Shown here piece after piece: positions 35,918 to 44,222 of a stretch of DNA of 64,000 nt. Positions within the stretch are counted from its first letter, which is position 1, and each line of letters opens with the position of its first letter. The notes beneath the pieces are model-generated. The model was not told where the DNA came from, did not search any database, and saw nothing but the letters and a program-made list of their open reading frames with translations. This stretch comes from Desmonostoc vinosum HA7617-LM4 (lineage in GTDB: Bacteria > Cyanobacteriota > Cyanobacteriia > Cyanobacteriales > Nostocaceae): NCBI GenBank assembly GCA_019359515.1, contig JAHHHC010000006.1:62001-126000 (forward strand). The letters run 5' to 3'. The position numbers were made by a program, and so were the translations under genes.

Positions 35918-36203
35918 TGAAAAGACGTGACTTGATTCGTCATTTAGAAAATAACGGCTGTCTATTTCTACGGGAAGGTGGAAAGCATACAATTTACTAA
36001 GCTGTTCCACATATAACTTGCATAATTAGGGCGGGCAAGATGCCCACCCCACAAGAGTTTTATTTAATTTGATTATGTAATTTAGATGTTTTTTAGCTTA
36101 CAATCCTGTAAACAATAGGACAACAGCAGTTCCAAGGCATACAGAGATTGTTGAGATTTTAGCTAGCAAAATTTGCAAAGATTTGGATATTTCCTCACCC
36201 TAA
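35917..36203 (+). pseudogene. hicA: hicA toxin gene split by a MITE-like insertion
   Basis: From GTG at 35917 the frame reads 27 HicA residues (KRRDLIRHLENNG, LREGGKHTIY) and then meets TAA, made of target TA plus the first base of the inserted element. After the element, 36101-36203 reads NPVNNRTTAVPRHTEIVEIL and SKICKDLDISSP, the second half of HicA with the VPRHTEI motif and a stop. Removing the element and one TA (101 bp) restores one frame (HTIYYNP) of about 61 residues. HicA is a ribonuclease toxin; this copy should be inactive, although the N-terminal stub could still be made. Confidence 0.92.
35998..36100. mobile_element. MITE-like element, copy 2, inside hicA
   Basis: The 99-bp core at 36000-36098 is bounded by TA duplications (35998-35999, 36099-36100). 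The ends AGCT/AGCT and TA flanks give a TAAGCT...AGCTTA symmetry. It is 102/104 identical to 3905-4008. The interrupted hicA fixes the exact boundary. Confidence 0.9.
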
Positions 36204-36237
36204 CACAGCTTAGTAGGTTGGAGAGCTACTGTGTTAG
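36199..36237. terminator. Hairpin after hicA remnant
   Basis: CTAACACAG and CTGTGTTAG form a perfect 9-bp stem overlapping the hicA stop. A bidirectional terminator between hicA and the convergent hicB copy is plausible, but there is no T-tract. Confidence 0.4.
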
Positions 36238-36298
36238 TGAAGTACAATAGTAGGCGATCGCTGTAATTGTTGAATCTTCGGGTGAAACAAAAAAATAT

Positions 36299-36502
36299 TT
36301 ATACAAGAGGTCTAGTGTGCATCCGTTCCTCAGTTTCAGAAGGATCTGCTACTTCAAAAAACAGTTGCAATGCTTCAATCAGATTATTTCGTGCTTCTTC
36401 TATCGTGTCTCCCTGGCTGGCTATATCGAGTTCGGGGCATAGTGATACATAACCGTCTCCCTCCCGTTCAATAATGCCAGTGAGTTGTTTTGTTTGCTTC
36501 AT
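36299..36502 (-). CDS. HicB-like antitoxin, second copy, C-terminus altered
   Basis: This 67-residue protein starts MKQTKQLTGIIEREGDGYVS and contains LCPELDIASQGDTIEEARNN and a FFEVADPSETEERM helix, all HicB-like. The expected C-terminal strand (usually ending like EVAVG) is missing. The frame instead ends RPLV within a 29-bp sequence shared with the element at 28799-28869, so the 3' end seems replaced by an insertion. No hicA partner follows. The first 31 coding bases and the upstream DNA are duplicated at 37458-37527. Confidence 0.75.
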   Translation of the reverse strand: MKQTKQLTGIIEREGDGYVSLCPELDIASQGDTIEEARNNLIEALQLFFEVADPSETEERMHTRPLV

Positions 36503-36541
36503 TATGTATCTTTGGTTGAGATAGAGTTATCAATTTCGATT
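36472..36541. repeat. 70-bp perfect direct repeat, copy 1
   Basis: It covers the start of the second hicB and its upstream DNA, and is identical over all 70 bases to 37458-37527. Confidence 0.9.
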
Positions 36542-36637
36542 GTATGTCAACCTCTTCCCTTGCAAAGACGCTACGCGAACGGGAAATTAAAATAACTGAT
36601 TAGTTATAGATATCTCGATAAATAGTAATTTACTATT

Positions 36638-37189
36638 TTAAACTGCTGCTCGCTCAGTCAAAGTATTATATAAAGCAAAGCTAGTAATTTTTTTCAGCAC
36701 AAAAGCGTCATTCTCCTTAATTAAATCCCCAGTACAAACGACTGGCAGCCTCTGGTGATAAGCAGTTCGAGCTTGGTTATATTCAGATTCACTCAGAGAA
36801 AGGTAAATTTGACGAGGCTTGCCGACAACAAAGCCAATAATTGAGACATTACCAGGATGATTTGGTTCTGCTAGTCTAATCACCATCCCGTGGATTTCGG
36901 TATTTGGGATTTTTGTAATCAAATCGCTCAAAATGTCTAACTGAGAGCGAACTTCAACTGTTTCTATAATTGCCAAAATCTCAGCCATCCGTAGTACATA
37001 AGACCTGATTCCAGGATTGAGAGGTAAAGTAATATCAAATTCTTCACCAGAATCAGTTGTTTTAATCCAAACTGATTCTTTATTGTCAACCTGACTCTCT
37101 TTCTTCCAACCTTTTGCTTGAAGATAAGATGTTAATATCTGAGGGTCTAAATTAGAGAGAATATCTGGGTCACGCACAGTAACTATCAT
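36638..37189 (-). CDS. Hypothetical protein, 183 residues
   Basis: I do not recognise the family. It is a soluble alpha/beta protein starting MIVTVRDPDILSNLDPQILT, with a segment EEFDITLPLNPGIRSYVLRM and a C-terminal part (SIIGFVVGKPRQIYLSLSES, then CTGDLIKENDAFVLKKITSF) that looks like a small OB or nucleic-acid-binding fold. The ATG at 37189 overlaps a preceding open frame as ATGA, so the two were probably co-transcribed. It lies in a damaged toxin-antitoxin region between the two copies of the 70-bp repeat. Confidence 0.65.
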   Translation of the reverse strand: MIVTVRDPDILSNLDPQILTSYLQAKGWKKESQVDNKESVWIKTTDSGEEFDITLPLNPGIRSYVLRMAEILAIIETVEVRSQLDILSDLITKIPNTEIHGMVIRLAEPNHPGNVSIIGFVVGKPRQIYLSLSESEYNQARTAYHQRLPVVCTGDLIKENDAFVLKKITSFALYNTLTERAAV

Positions 37190-37371
37190 ATTGGTTCTCC
37201 TCTAGCAATTCGTTGCATTAGAGCTTGCAAAACTTCAACACTGAAAATATTTTGACGAGGTAAATAAACAGTGACAGTGCTTTGATTTTCAGTTGGTGGT
37301 TGACCGCATATCGACACCCAGTAAGCACAACGCTTCAAGCAAAGTTCCGTTTCCGATTGTTGTAAGCATAG
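37186..37371 (-). pseudogene. Truncated upstream reading frame overlapping the 183-residue gene
   Basis: A 61-codon open frame ends in TGA overlapping the next ATG by four bases. It reads CLKRCAYWVSICGQPPTENQ and ends QALMQRIARGEPI. It opens after a TAG at 37372-37374, and no good start is present, so it looks like the 3' part of a gene whose 5' end was lost. The family is not recognised. Confidence 0.45.
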
Positions 37372-37457
37372 CTAAATTCCTCTTTCTGGGTAGTGATGTA
37401 CATTCAAATCAAATTTATTCTTTATTCTAGATTCTTGAGGCGATCGCGCAAATTTTC

Positions 37458-37527
37458 TAATGCCAGTGAGTTGTTTTGTTTGCTTCATTATGTATCTTTG
37501 GTTGAGATAGAGTTATCAATTTCGATT
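37458..37527. repeat. 70-bp perfect direct repeat, copy 2 (hicB 5' fragment)
   Basis: It contains the hicB start codon (37486-37488, minus strand) and the first ten codons, then diverges. The frame continues for about 28 unrelated residues to a TAG, so it is a broken hicB start. Confidence 0.88.
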
Positions 37528-37817
37528 TTAAGTCATTGCTCAATCAGATCCCCGACCTTTCAAAAAAGTCGGGGTTCTTGTCGCTTACGATAAATTTTCT
37601 CTTCTTCTCATTTTTCTCTCCTCCCCAGCCTATAGCCCCTAAAAAAATCTGTTACCAAAACTGCAACCACAGATGAGTCCGCTAGCTGCACTCATAAAAT
37701 CAACATAAAGTTTCAGCAATATTACTGGCGACAAGTAAATAATTTACTAATGAGCGGAATTGATGCCGACAGGATAGGGCTGTAAATAATCACTGATTGA
37801 GGGTGTAAGGCTAAAGA
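37528..37817. other. Intergenic region upstream of the TPR-CHAT gene
   Basis: It contains a hairpin at 37550-37574 (CCCCGAC/GTCGGGG), a dispersed type also seen in longer form at 60447-60487. No gene is seen. Confidence 0.55.
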
Positions 37818-40800
37818 ATGAAGAGAAGTGCAAAGTCTCAACGAGTTTGCTGGTGGTTTCTACCAAAATTGACCCGCTACAGTTTAACTTTATTGCTAAG
37901 TGCGGTAATGCTTGCTGATGCTGTGGGGGCGACACCGAGAAACCGAGGGTTGCAGATTGCACAACAACCAGAAACCACTCAACAAAATGCCACTCGCGCT
38001 GCTGCGGAACGACTTACGCAAGAAGGGCTGAAACTTTATCAACAAGGAACAGCAGAATCACTGCGACAAGCAATTGAGAAATTGCAAGAAGCACTCAAGC
38101 TTTGGCGACAAGTGGACGATAAAGCAGGGGAAGCAATCACACTTCTTGGTATGGGCAAAGTCTACGACTCATCAGGAGAAAAGCAACAAGCTCTTTCATA
38201 CTACAACCAAGCTTTAACAATACTCCGTGCAGTCGGGCACAAGGGAGGGGAAGCCACCACCCTCACCAGTATTGGCTTAGTCTACTCTGATTTAGGAGAA
38301 AAACAAGAAGCGCTCAAATACTTCAACCAAGCTTTACCCATAACCCGTGCAGTCGGGGACAAGGGAGGGGAAGCTACCACCCTCAACAGTATTGGCAGTG
38401 TCTACTCCTCATTAGGAGAAAAGCAACAAGCTCTTTCATACTACAACCAAGCTTTACCAATATTCCGTGCAGTCGGGAACAAAGCAGGGGAAGCCACCAT
38501 CTTCAACAATATTGGCTTTATCTACTCCTCATTAGGAGAAAAGCAACAAGCTCTTTCATACTACAACCAAGCTTTACCAATACTCCGTGCAGTCGGGAAC
38601 AAAGCAGGGGAAGCCACCATACTCAGCAATCTTGGCTTAGTCTACGATGATTTAGGAGAAAAGCAACAAGCTCTTTCATACTACAACCAAGCTTTACCCA
38701 TAACCCGTGCAGTTGGGGACAAAGTAGGGGAAGCCACCACCCTCGTTGGTATTGGCAGTGTCTACTACTCATTAGGAGAAAAGCAACAAGCTCTTTCATA
38801 CTACAACCAAGCTTTACCAATACTCCGTGCAGTCGGAGACAAGGGAAGGGATGCCGCCACCCTCAGTAATATTGGCTTAGTCTACGATGATTTAGGAGAA
38901 AAGCAACAAGCTCTTTCATACTACAACCAAGCTTTACCAATACTCCGTGCAGTCGGGGACAAAGCAGGGGAAGCCACCACCCTCAATAATATTGGCTTAG
39001 TCTACTCCTCATTAGGAGAAAAGCAACAAGCTCTTTCATACTACAACCAAGCTTTAACAATACTCCGTGCAGTCGTGGACAAGGCAAGGGAAGCCGGCAC
39101 CCTCAACAATATTGGCTTAGTCTACTCCTCATTAGGAGAAAAGCAACAAGCTCTTTCATACTTAAACCAAGCTTTACCAATACTGCGTGCAGTCGGGGAC
39201 AAGGCAGGGGAAGCCACCACCCTTTACAGTATTGCTTTTACAGAACGCAACCAAGGCAACCTCAAACAAGCCCTGACTCAAGTTGAAGCTGCTATTAAAA
39301 TTATTGAAGATTTACGTACCAAAGTTGATAGTCAAGAACTACGCGCTTCTTACTTTGCATCAAAGCAAGACGTTTACAAATTCTACATCGACTTGCTGAT
39401 GCAGTTGCACAAAAAAGACCCAGCCAAAGGATACGATGCAATTGCACTGCAAGCAAGCGATCGCTCCCGCGCCCGTGGTTTAATTGAACTACTAACCGAA
39501 GCAGATATAGACATCAAAAAAGGCATTGACCCAAAACTTTTAGCAGAAGAAACTAGTTTGCGATCGCAAATCGATGCTCAAGAAAAATTATTATCAGAAC
39601 TATCATCTAAAAAAGAAACCCCAGAACAAGTTTTAACCAACACCAAACAAAAAATCCAAGACTTACTCAAACAACAGCGAGAACTTCAGCTAAAAATCCG
39701 TGCCAATAACCCTGAATATGCTGATTTGATATATCCCAAACCTCTGACTCTCAAAGAAATTCAGCAACAACTAGACAAAGACACACTGCTATTGCAATAT
39801 TCTTTAGGTGAAGAACGTAGCTATCTTTGGGCAGTCACACCCAACTCACTCAATAGCTATGAACTGCCAGGACGCGAAAAGATAGACAAAGCAGCCAAGA
39901 ATTTATACAACAATTACCTAAGAAATGTTGGATACCAGGGAGTTTCCCCAGAAGACACAGCGAAAGCTGCTAACGAACTCAGTCAATTAATTCTTGCGCC
40001 TGTTGCTGATAAGTTGGGGCAAAAACGCCTCGTAATTGTTGGTGATGAAGCTTTACAATACATTCCCTTTGCAGCCTTAACTACATCAACCAAATCGGCA
40101 GATGGTTCAGATTATCAACCATTGGTAGTCAACCATGAAATTATCTCTCTACCATCCGCCTCCACCATTGCCATTCTCCGCAAACAAACCAAAGGACGCA
40201 CAAAAGCACCCAAAACCCTCGCCATCCTTGCAGACCCAGTGTTTAACGCTAACGATGAGCGGGTCACTGGCAAACCCTCGAATGCTGGTAACAATAACAT
40301 TGACCTGCAACTAGAAAACTCTACCCTGAAGCGGTCTACCAGAAACATCAACCGCAGCGATATTCAAAGACTCGAAGGTACAGAAAAAGAGGCTAAAGAG
40401 ATTCTCAAACTTGTCTCACCCTCAGAGAACATTCAAGCGTTTGGTTTTGACGCTAACTACAACTGGGCTACCAATAAGCAACTAAGTCAATATAAGATGC
40501 TGCATTTTGCTACCCACGGTTTCCTAGATAGCACTGAACCGGAGTTATCAGGAATTGTTCTTTCGTTGATAAATAAACAAGGTAAGTCCCAAAGAGGCTT
40601 TTTGCGACTTGCTGATATCTTTAACCTCAACTTCCCAGCGGAATTGGTGGTGCTGAGTGCTTGTGAAACCGGGCTAGGTAAGGAAGTGAAAGGAGAAGGA
40701 CTAGTAGGATTGACAAGGGGATTAATGTATGCTGGTGCAGCGCGGGTGGTGGTGTCTTTATGGAATGTTGATGATGAGGCGACATCGCTCTTGATGAGCC

Positions 40801-40940
40801 AATTTTACAGCCAAATGTTGCAGCAAGGGAAGACTCCTGCTGCTGCCCTGCGAGCCGCACAACTCAAAATGTGGTCACAAGAACAATGGCGTAACCCCTA
40901 TTCTTGGTCAGCTTTTACCCTGCTAGGTGAGTGGCGATGA
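37818..40940 (+). CDS. Secreted TPR-CHAT protein
   Basis: This 1040-residue protein has an N-terminal signal or anchor (residues about 18-40). Next come nine nearly identical 40-residue TPR units of the form GEKQQALSYYNQALPILRAV (about residues 95-470) plus flanking diverged units, and a coiled-coil section (residues 580-640). The C-terminal CHAT protease domain has its catalytic pair at H900 (FATHGFLD) and C949 (LSACETGLG). CHAT proteins are caspase-like peptidases often switched by partner proteins. No CRISPR gRAMP gene is nearby, so it is not a Craspase component. The substrate is unknown. The start ATG at 37818 follows a GGCTAAAGA stretch with a weak site. Confidence 0.9.
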   Translation: MKRSAKSQRVCWWFLPKLTRYSLTLLLSAVMLADAVGATPRNRGLQIAQQPETTQQNATRAAAERLTQEGLKLYQQGTAESLRQAIEKLQEALKLWRQVDDKAGEAITLLGMGKVYDSSGEKQQALSYYNQALTILRAVGHKGGEATTLTSIGLVYSDLGEKQEALKYFNQALPITRAVGDKGGEATTLNSIGSVYSSLGEKQQALSYYNQALPIFRAVGNKAGEATIFNNIGFIYSSLGEKQQALSYYNQALPILRAVGNKAGEATILSNLGLVYDDLGEKQQALSYYNQALPITRAVGDKVGEATTLVGIGSVYYSLGEKQQALSYYNQALPILRAVGDKGRDAATLSNIGLVYDDLGEKQQALSYYNQALPILRAVGDKAGEATTLNNIGLVYSSLGEKQQALSYYNQALTILRAVVDKAREAGTLNNIGLVYSSLGEKQQALSYLNQALPILRAVGDKAGEATTLYSIAFTERNQGNLKQALTQVEAAIKIIEDLRTKVDSQELRASYFASKQDVYKFYIDLLMQLHKKDPAKGYDAIALQASDRSRARGLIELLTEADIDIKKGIDPKLLAEETSLRSQIDAQEKLLSELSSKKETPEQVLTNTKQKIQDLLKQQRELQLKIRANNPEYADLIYPKPLTLKEIQQQLDKDTLLLQYSLGEERSYLWAVTPNSLNSYELPGREKIDKAAKNLYNNYLRNVGYQGVSPEDTAKAANELSQLILAPVADKLGQKRLVIVGDEALQYIPFAALTTSTKSADGSDYQPLVVNHEIISLPSASTIAILRKQTKGRTKAPKTLAILADPVFNANDERVTGKPSNAGNNNIDLQLENSTLKRSTRNINRSDIQRLEGTEKEAKEILKLVSPSENIQAFGFDANYNWATNKQLSQYKMLHFATHGFLDSTEPELSGIVLSLINKQGKSQRGFLRLADIFNLNFPAELVVLSACETGLGKEVKGEGLVGLTRGLMYAGAARVVVSLWNVDDEATSLLMSQFYSQMLQQGKTPAAALRAAQLKMWSQEQWRNPYSWSAFTLLGEWR
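38118..39230 (+). repeat. Nine 120-bp direct repeats encoding TPR units
   Basis: The DNA units are almost identical, including third codon positions, with the phrase AAGCAACAAGCTCTTTCATA in most units. Such nucleotide identity points to recent amplification or gene conversion. Confidence 0.9.
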
Positions 40941-40942
40941 AC

Positions 40943-41062
40943 ATCGGAGACGCGGAGACACGGAGACACGGAGACGCGGAGACGCGGAGAAACTTTCATT
41001 TACATTCCCCGCGTCACTGCGTCCTCTTAATTCCCCACTCTCCACTCCCTACTCCCCACTCC
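40943..41062. repeat. GGAGACGC/GGAGACAC and CCCCACT tracts
   Basis: Five GGAGAC(G/A)C units are followed by CCCGCGTCAC and CCCACTCC units in the gap between two convergent genes. Confidence 0.8.
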
Positions 41063-41065
41063 CCA

Positions 41066-42067
41066 TTAAAGCGAAGAAGACAAGGAATAAACCTGACCAT
41101 CAATTAATAGTCTTGTGATGCCTTTGGCTTGCAAATGAGTACGAGCCTTATGCAACATTTTACTATCGGGGACTTTGATGACGCGATCGCGTTTGGTAGA
41201 GAAACGCTTTGCTACTCGATGGTTATCAAAAACTGGTAGAGTTCTCTGCTGAGTTTCGATGACGGGAATTTGTCCTAAATCACCAAAGTCTTTGAGTGGT
41301 CGAGTGATTAATTCTGAAGCCCTGTCTATCACCAAATAGCAAGTTTTTGGTAAATGGGCTGCCGACAATGGTAAAACTTGAACTGGTGCTTCTCCTGGTC
41401 TGCGTCTTGTGACTAAAGGTTGGTGGTCTTCAAAGTCCTCATCCTCATATTCCTCATCCTCATAGTCTTCATCATCTAAATCTTCATCCTCTAAATCGTC
41501 TAAATCCTCTGCTTCATCTAGCAAGTCTTCACCCAGCATGTTAGCGATGACGGTCGCTTCTGGACGTTCATTCGCTAGCATGGGGCTGGGAATGCTGGCT
41601 ATTTCCGGCAGCCTTTGCTTAGGTTCTTTGGTTTCGGCTGGTTCGGCTACTCGTAGCTTCGGTTTTTCCGTAGCTGAGGAACGCCGTCGCACCCTTCTAA
41701 TGGCGGAAATTTCTTCTGTGGTCTCTTCTTCAGATTCAGGTTCTGCTGCAACTACAGACGGTTGTGGTTCAACCTTCGGTAACTCTGCGCGGTGGCTGTC
41801 GCTGCTGGGCTGTTCTACTTCGGGTTGCGGTTGACTCAACAGAGGTAACTGTTCATAGTTTACTTGTGCCCTGCCTTCAGGAGTTCTTGCAGCCCGCTTG
41901 AGGGAAACGAGATACTCGTACTCATCTTCTGGCAAGGTACTTTTAAGCAAGCGACTAATTGTTGAGTTACTCACATCGTAACGTTCTGCTAAAGTTGAGG
42001 TTGTTTCAGCAGTCTCTCGATATAACTTAAGAATTTCTTGCTTGTCAGAATCTGTTAGTTTTCTCAC
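41066..42067 (-). CDS. HTH protein with acidic linker, conserved in cyanobacteria
   Basis: This protein of about 333 residues opens with a transposase-like helix-turn-helix (KLTDSDKQEILKLYRETAET, then YDVSNSTISRLLKSTL) at residues 2-55. A low-complexity Pro/Glu/Gln region and a very acidic block (EDLDDLEDEDLDDEDYEDEE) span about residues 170-215. A conserved C-terminal domain follows (LPKTCYLVIDRASELITRPL, DGQVYSL). It may be a DNA-binding regulator; the target is unknown. The start could be GTG 42067 or TTG 42079, and neither has a good ribosome site. The membrane protein gene lies 21 bp upstream, so they may form one operon. Confidence 0.7.
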   Translation of the reverse strand: MRKLTDSDKQEILKLYRETAETTSTLAERYDVSNSTISRLLKSTLPEDEYEYLVSLKRAARTPEGRAQVNYEQLPLLSQPQPEVEQPSSDSHRAELPKVEPQPSVVAAEPESEEETTEEISAIRRVRRRSSATEKPKLRVAEPAETKEPKQRLPEIASIPSPMLANERPEATVIANMLGEDLLDEAEDLDDLEDEDLDDEDYEDEEYEDEDFEDHQPLVTRRRPGEAPVQVLPLSAAHLPKTCYLVIDRASELITRPLKDFGDLGQIPVIETQQRTLPVFDNHRVAKRFSTKRDRVIKVPDSKMLHKARTHLQAKGITRLLIDGQVYSLSSSL

Positions 42068-42088
42068 GGTAGATACCAAAAATCTGTG

Positions 42089-42940
42089 CTAAGCTCTTTT
42101 TCTGGAACTGGTACGCCGCGATCGCCTTAATGATGCGTCATATTCTAAAACAGCGCCCATGCCGAATAACACTCCACTAAATACCCAAAACACTTCTAAT
42201 ATCTCCCCACTTTGGTAGTTAGGTCCCTGAGCAAATTTGAACCACATATCTGCAATGTAGAGCGAAAATGCTGCCGCTGCAATCATTCGCCAAGACTGGG
42301 AAACCCGTCCTCCCCAAAAGGCTAGCAGCAGAGTGGTGGCAATAATTAACAAAAGTACATCACAAACCACATAAAACCAATTCAAACTAGCAACTAGCAG
42401 TTCTGTAGATGTTGCCTGCTGCATGGAAATCCACCATGCTAACAAACTACCAAACATGCCAATTGCCAGCACGATTAGCCATTGCCATTTTTCCAGATTG
42501 ATGCGTCTGGAGGTCACAGCTAAAATCATGCCTGCACCCAGAAATAGATAATTCAATACAAAAAATATATCGCTTACAGACACATCGGGTTCTTCTTTTA
42601 AAACGATTTCGGTATAGCCGAAAATGATTCCCCCTACGAAATAGGAAAGCATACCTAAGCCAATAGAGAGCCACACATTTCGACCGCTGACAATTTGTGG
42701 ACTAAGCCAGTTCCTCAAGCATAAGACACAAGCACTCAGATAAGCTAAGGCTTCAAAAATATTTGTCCCGATCACATACCACTCGGCCCGGCTTTCTGTA
42801 CCATCTGCTAAAGGAACTTTGGCACTAAACAACAAAAAGTATAACAGTGTCAGCACGGCCCAGCCAATATTAGCTAAGACGATATTACTAGTTGTGAAAA
42901 TGGATTTGGCAGGAAATGAATTGTTGTAAGATTTATTCAT
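42089..42940 (-). CDS. Multipass membrane protein, unknown
   Basis: This 283-residue protein has about eight predicted membrane helices, for example IVLANIGWAVLTLLYFLLF at residues 20-38 and WLIVLAIGMFGSLLAWW. The short basic C-terminal tail is RRSRRTSSRKRA. The layout resembles the membrane sensor parts found ahead of GGDEF domains, but no catalytic domain follows. It is probably co-transcribed with the HTH gene downstream. The function is unknown. Confidence 0.7.
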   Translation of the reverse strand: MNKSYNNSFPAKSIFTTSNIVLANIGWAVLTLLYFLLFSAKVPLADGTESRAEWYVIGTNIFEALAYLSACVLCLRNWLSPQIVSGRNVWLSIGLGMLSYFVGGIIFGYTEIVLKEEPDVSVSDIFFVLNYLFLGAGMILAVTSRRINLEKWQWLIVLAIGMFGSLLAWWISMQQATSTELLVASLNWFYVVCDVLLLIIATTLLLAFWGGRVSQSWRMIAAAAFSLYIADMWFKFAQGPNYQSGEILEVFWVFSGVLFGMGAVLEYDASLRRSRRTSSRKRA

Positions 42941-43014
42941 AAATTACTTGATTATGTAAATACACTCTGGCAGTGTGTAACTAGACAGTGGGGCTTTTGA
43001 GCAATACACGATTG

Positions 43015-43674
43015 TTACTGCCACAGTTTACTCAGTGGAGATTGATTTAGCCAACTGATAAACAACGATCGCTCACCTTCTGGCATGTCTTCTAAGCGAT
43101 AAATCACCTGACGGGCAAAATTGGCGTTACCAAAATGAGCCTTTCCGAGTCGATGCAGTTCTTGCAAGAGGCTAATCACATGATTTTCTTGCCAGGCAGG
43201 CAGTTTGGCTGCTTGCAAAGGATCAGTAGATACTAAATAATGAACTGTTTCTGGGGTAGATATTTGAGGCAGTTGCTTCTGTCGTAATGCTTCGGCAATA
43301 TCTTTCTCGAATAATACTGCTTGCCGATTGCCTAAAAGTTCTTCAACGTCGAAGTAAACAGCTTGTAGCAACAAAATACTCGCTTGGATCAAAATCCCCG
43401 TTTTATTATGGCTGCCTGTATCACCATCTAACTGCTCTAAACGAATTTTACCCCAAACGCTAAAACGTTCTGGTTCTTCCAGCAACACACAGGCTTTACC
43501 TCGATTATCAGTCAACTCCCGCCATAAAGCTCTAGCTTCTTCCTCTTGACTAGCTTTAAACACACTAATCAAACGAAAAGTCTGCCCCTGATAATTGAGG
43601 ATCGGCACTTGCTGATCCCTTTTTGGGTGCTGAATGCTTGATATTTCAACATCCTGCCGTTTGAGAATAAACAT
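43015..43674 (-). CDS. Conserved cyanobacterial protein, 219 residues (Npun_F0813-like, tentative)
   Basis: This soluble protein starts MFILKRQDVEISSIQHPKRD, with conserved-looking segments EEARALWRELTDNRGKACVL and FSVWGKIRLEQL, and a helical C-terminal half rich in Leu and Gln. From memory it resembles a family named after Npun_F0813, of unknown function; this is unverified. There are no membrane helices or metal motifs. It is separated from the tRNA gene by a 350-bp repeat-rich stretch. Confidence 0.65.
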   Translation of the reverse strand: MFILKRQDVEISSIQHPKRDQQVPILNYQGQTFRLISVFKASQEEEARALWRELTDNRGKACVLLEEPERFSVWGKIRLEQLDGDTGSHNKTGILIQASILLLQAVYFDVEELLGNRQAVLFEKDIAEALRQKQLPQISTPETVHYLVSTDPLQAAKLPAWQENHVISLLQELHRLGKAHFGNANFARQVIYRLEDMPEGERSLFISWLNQSPLSKLWQ

Positions 43675-43694
43675 GGCACTAGCAAATAACTCCT

Positions 43695-43830
43695 CAGGCT
43701 AATTCGTAATTCGTAATTCGTAATACTTCGACTTCGCTCAGTACAAGTTCGTAATTCATAATTCGTAATACTTCGACTTCGCTCAGTACAAGTTCGTAAT
43801 TCATAATTTGCAATTCGTAATGATGCTCGT
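43695..43830. repeat. ATTCGTA heptamers with a duplicated 51-bp unit
   Basis: Two copies of a unit containing ACTTCGACTTCGCTCAGTAC are embedded in ATTCGTA repeats. A 156-codon frame running through them is not a gene. Confidence 0.8.
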
Positions 43831-44113
43831 TGTTTGCAATCACTACTGTTACTGCTGACGCTAGTGTAATTCGTAATTAATACATACAGCAAAAGACTTG
43901 ATATAAGTAATTTCCAATACTTTACCCTGTTCTTCAAAGAATCCTTACAAGCGACAATGCTACTTAACAAGGGTAGTCCTACCTCCAGCTTTCTTTCACT
44001 AGCGACTTGGATCTTAGCCTTGTCAGTGGCAATCTGCAATTTTCGATTGCTTCTTAGTAGAGAGAACGGTATAATTGTAGAGATGACTCATTTAAGAGCC
44101 AACATTTTGCTGT

Positions 44114-44187
44114 GGGCGCGTAGCTCAGTTGGATAGAGCATCCGCCTTCTAAGCGGATGGTCGCAGGTTCGAATCCTGCCGCGCCTG
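44114..44187 (+). tRNA. trnR: tRNA-Arg (anticodon UCU)
   Basis: The 74-nt cloverleaf has acceptor arms GGGCGCG/CGCGCCT (one G-U), D-loop AGCTCAGTTGGATAGAGC, anticodon arm ATCCGC-CTTCTAA-GCGGAT with TCT at the anticodon, and T-arm GCAGG-TTCGAAT-CCTGC. CCA is not encoded. Confidence 0.97.
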
Positions 44188-44222
44188 TTTCAAGTAAATA
44201 TTAAATTTCGGAGCAACTAGAG

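Noticed and set aside
38118-39230. Possible CRISPR-like array
   Set aside because: The 120-bp units are coding TPR repeats without unique spacers; no cas genes lie in the window.
37818-40940. TPR-CHAT protein as part of a Craspase (gRAMP) system
   Set aside because: No Cas7-11/gRAMP gene or CRISPR array is nearby, and the protein has an N-terminal signal or anchor.
43569-44039. 156-codon antisense frame with repeated TERSRSITNYELR
   Set aside because: It is a translation of ATTCGTA-type repeats and the neighbouring gene in another frame.
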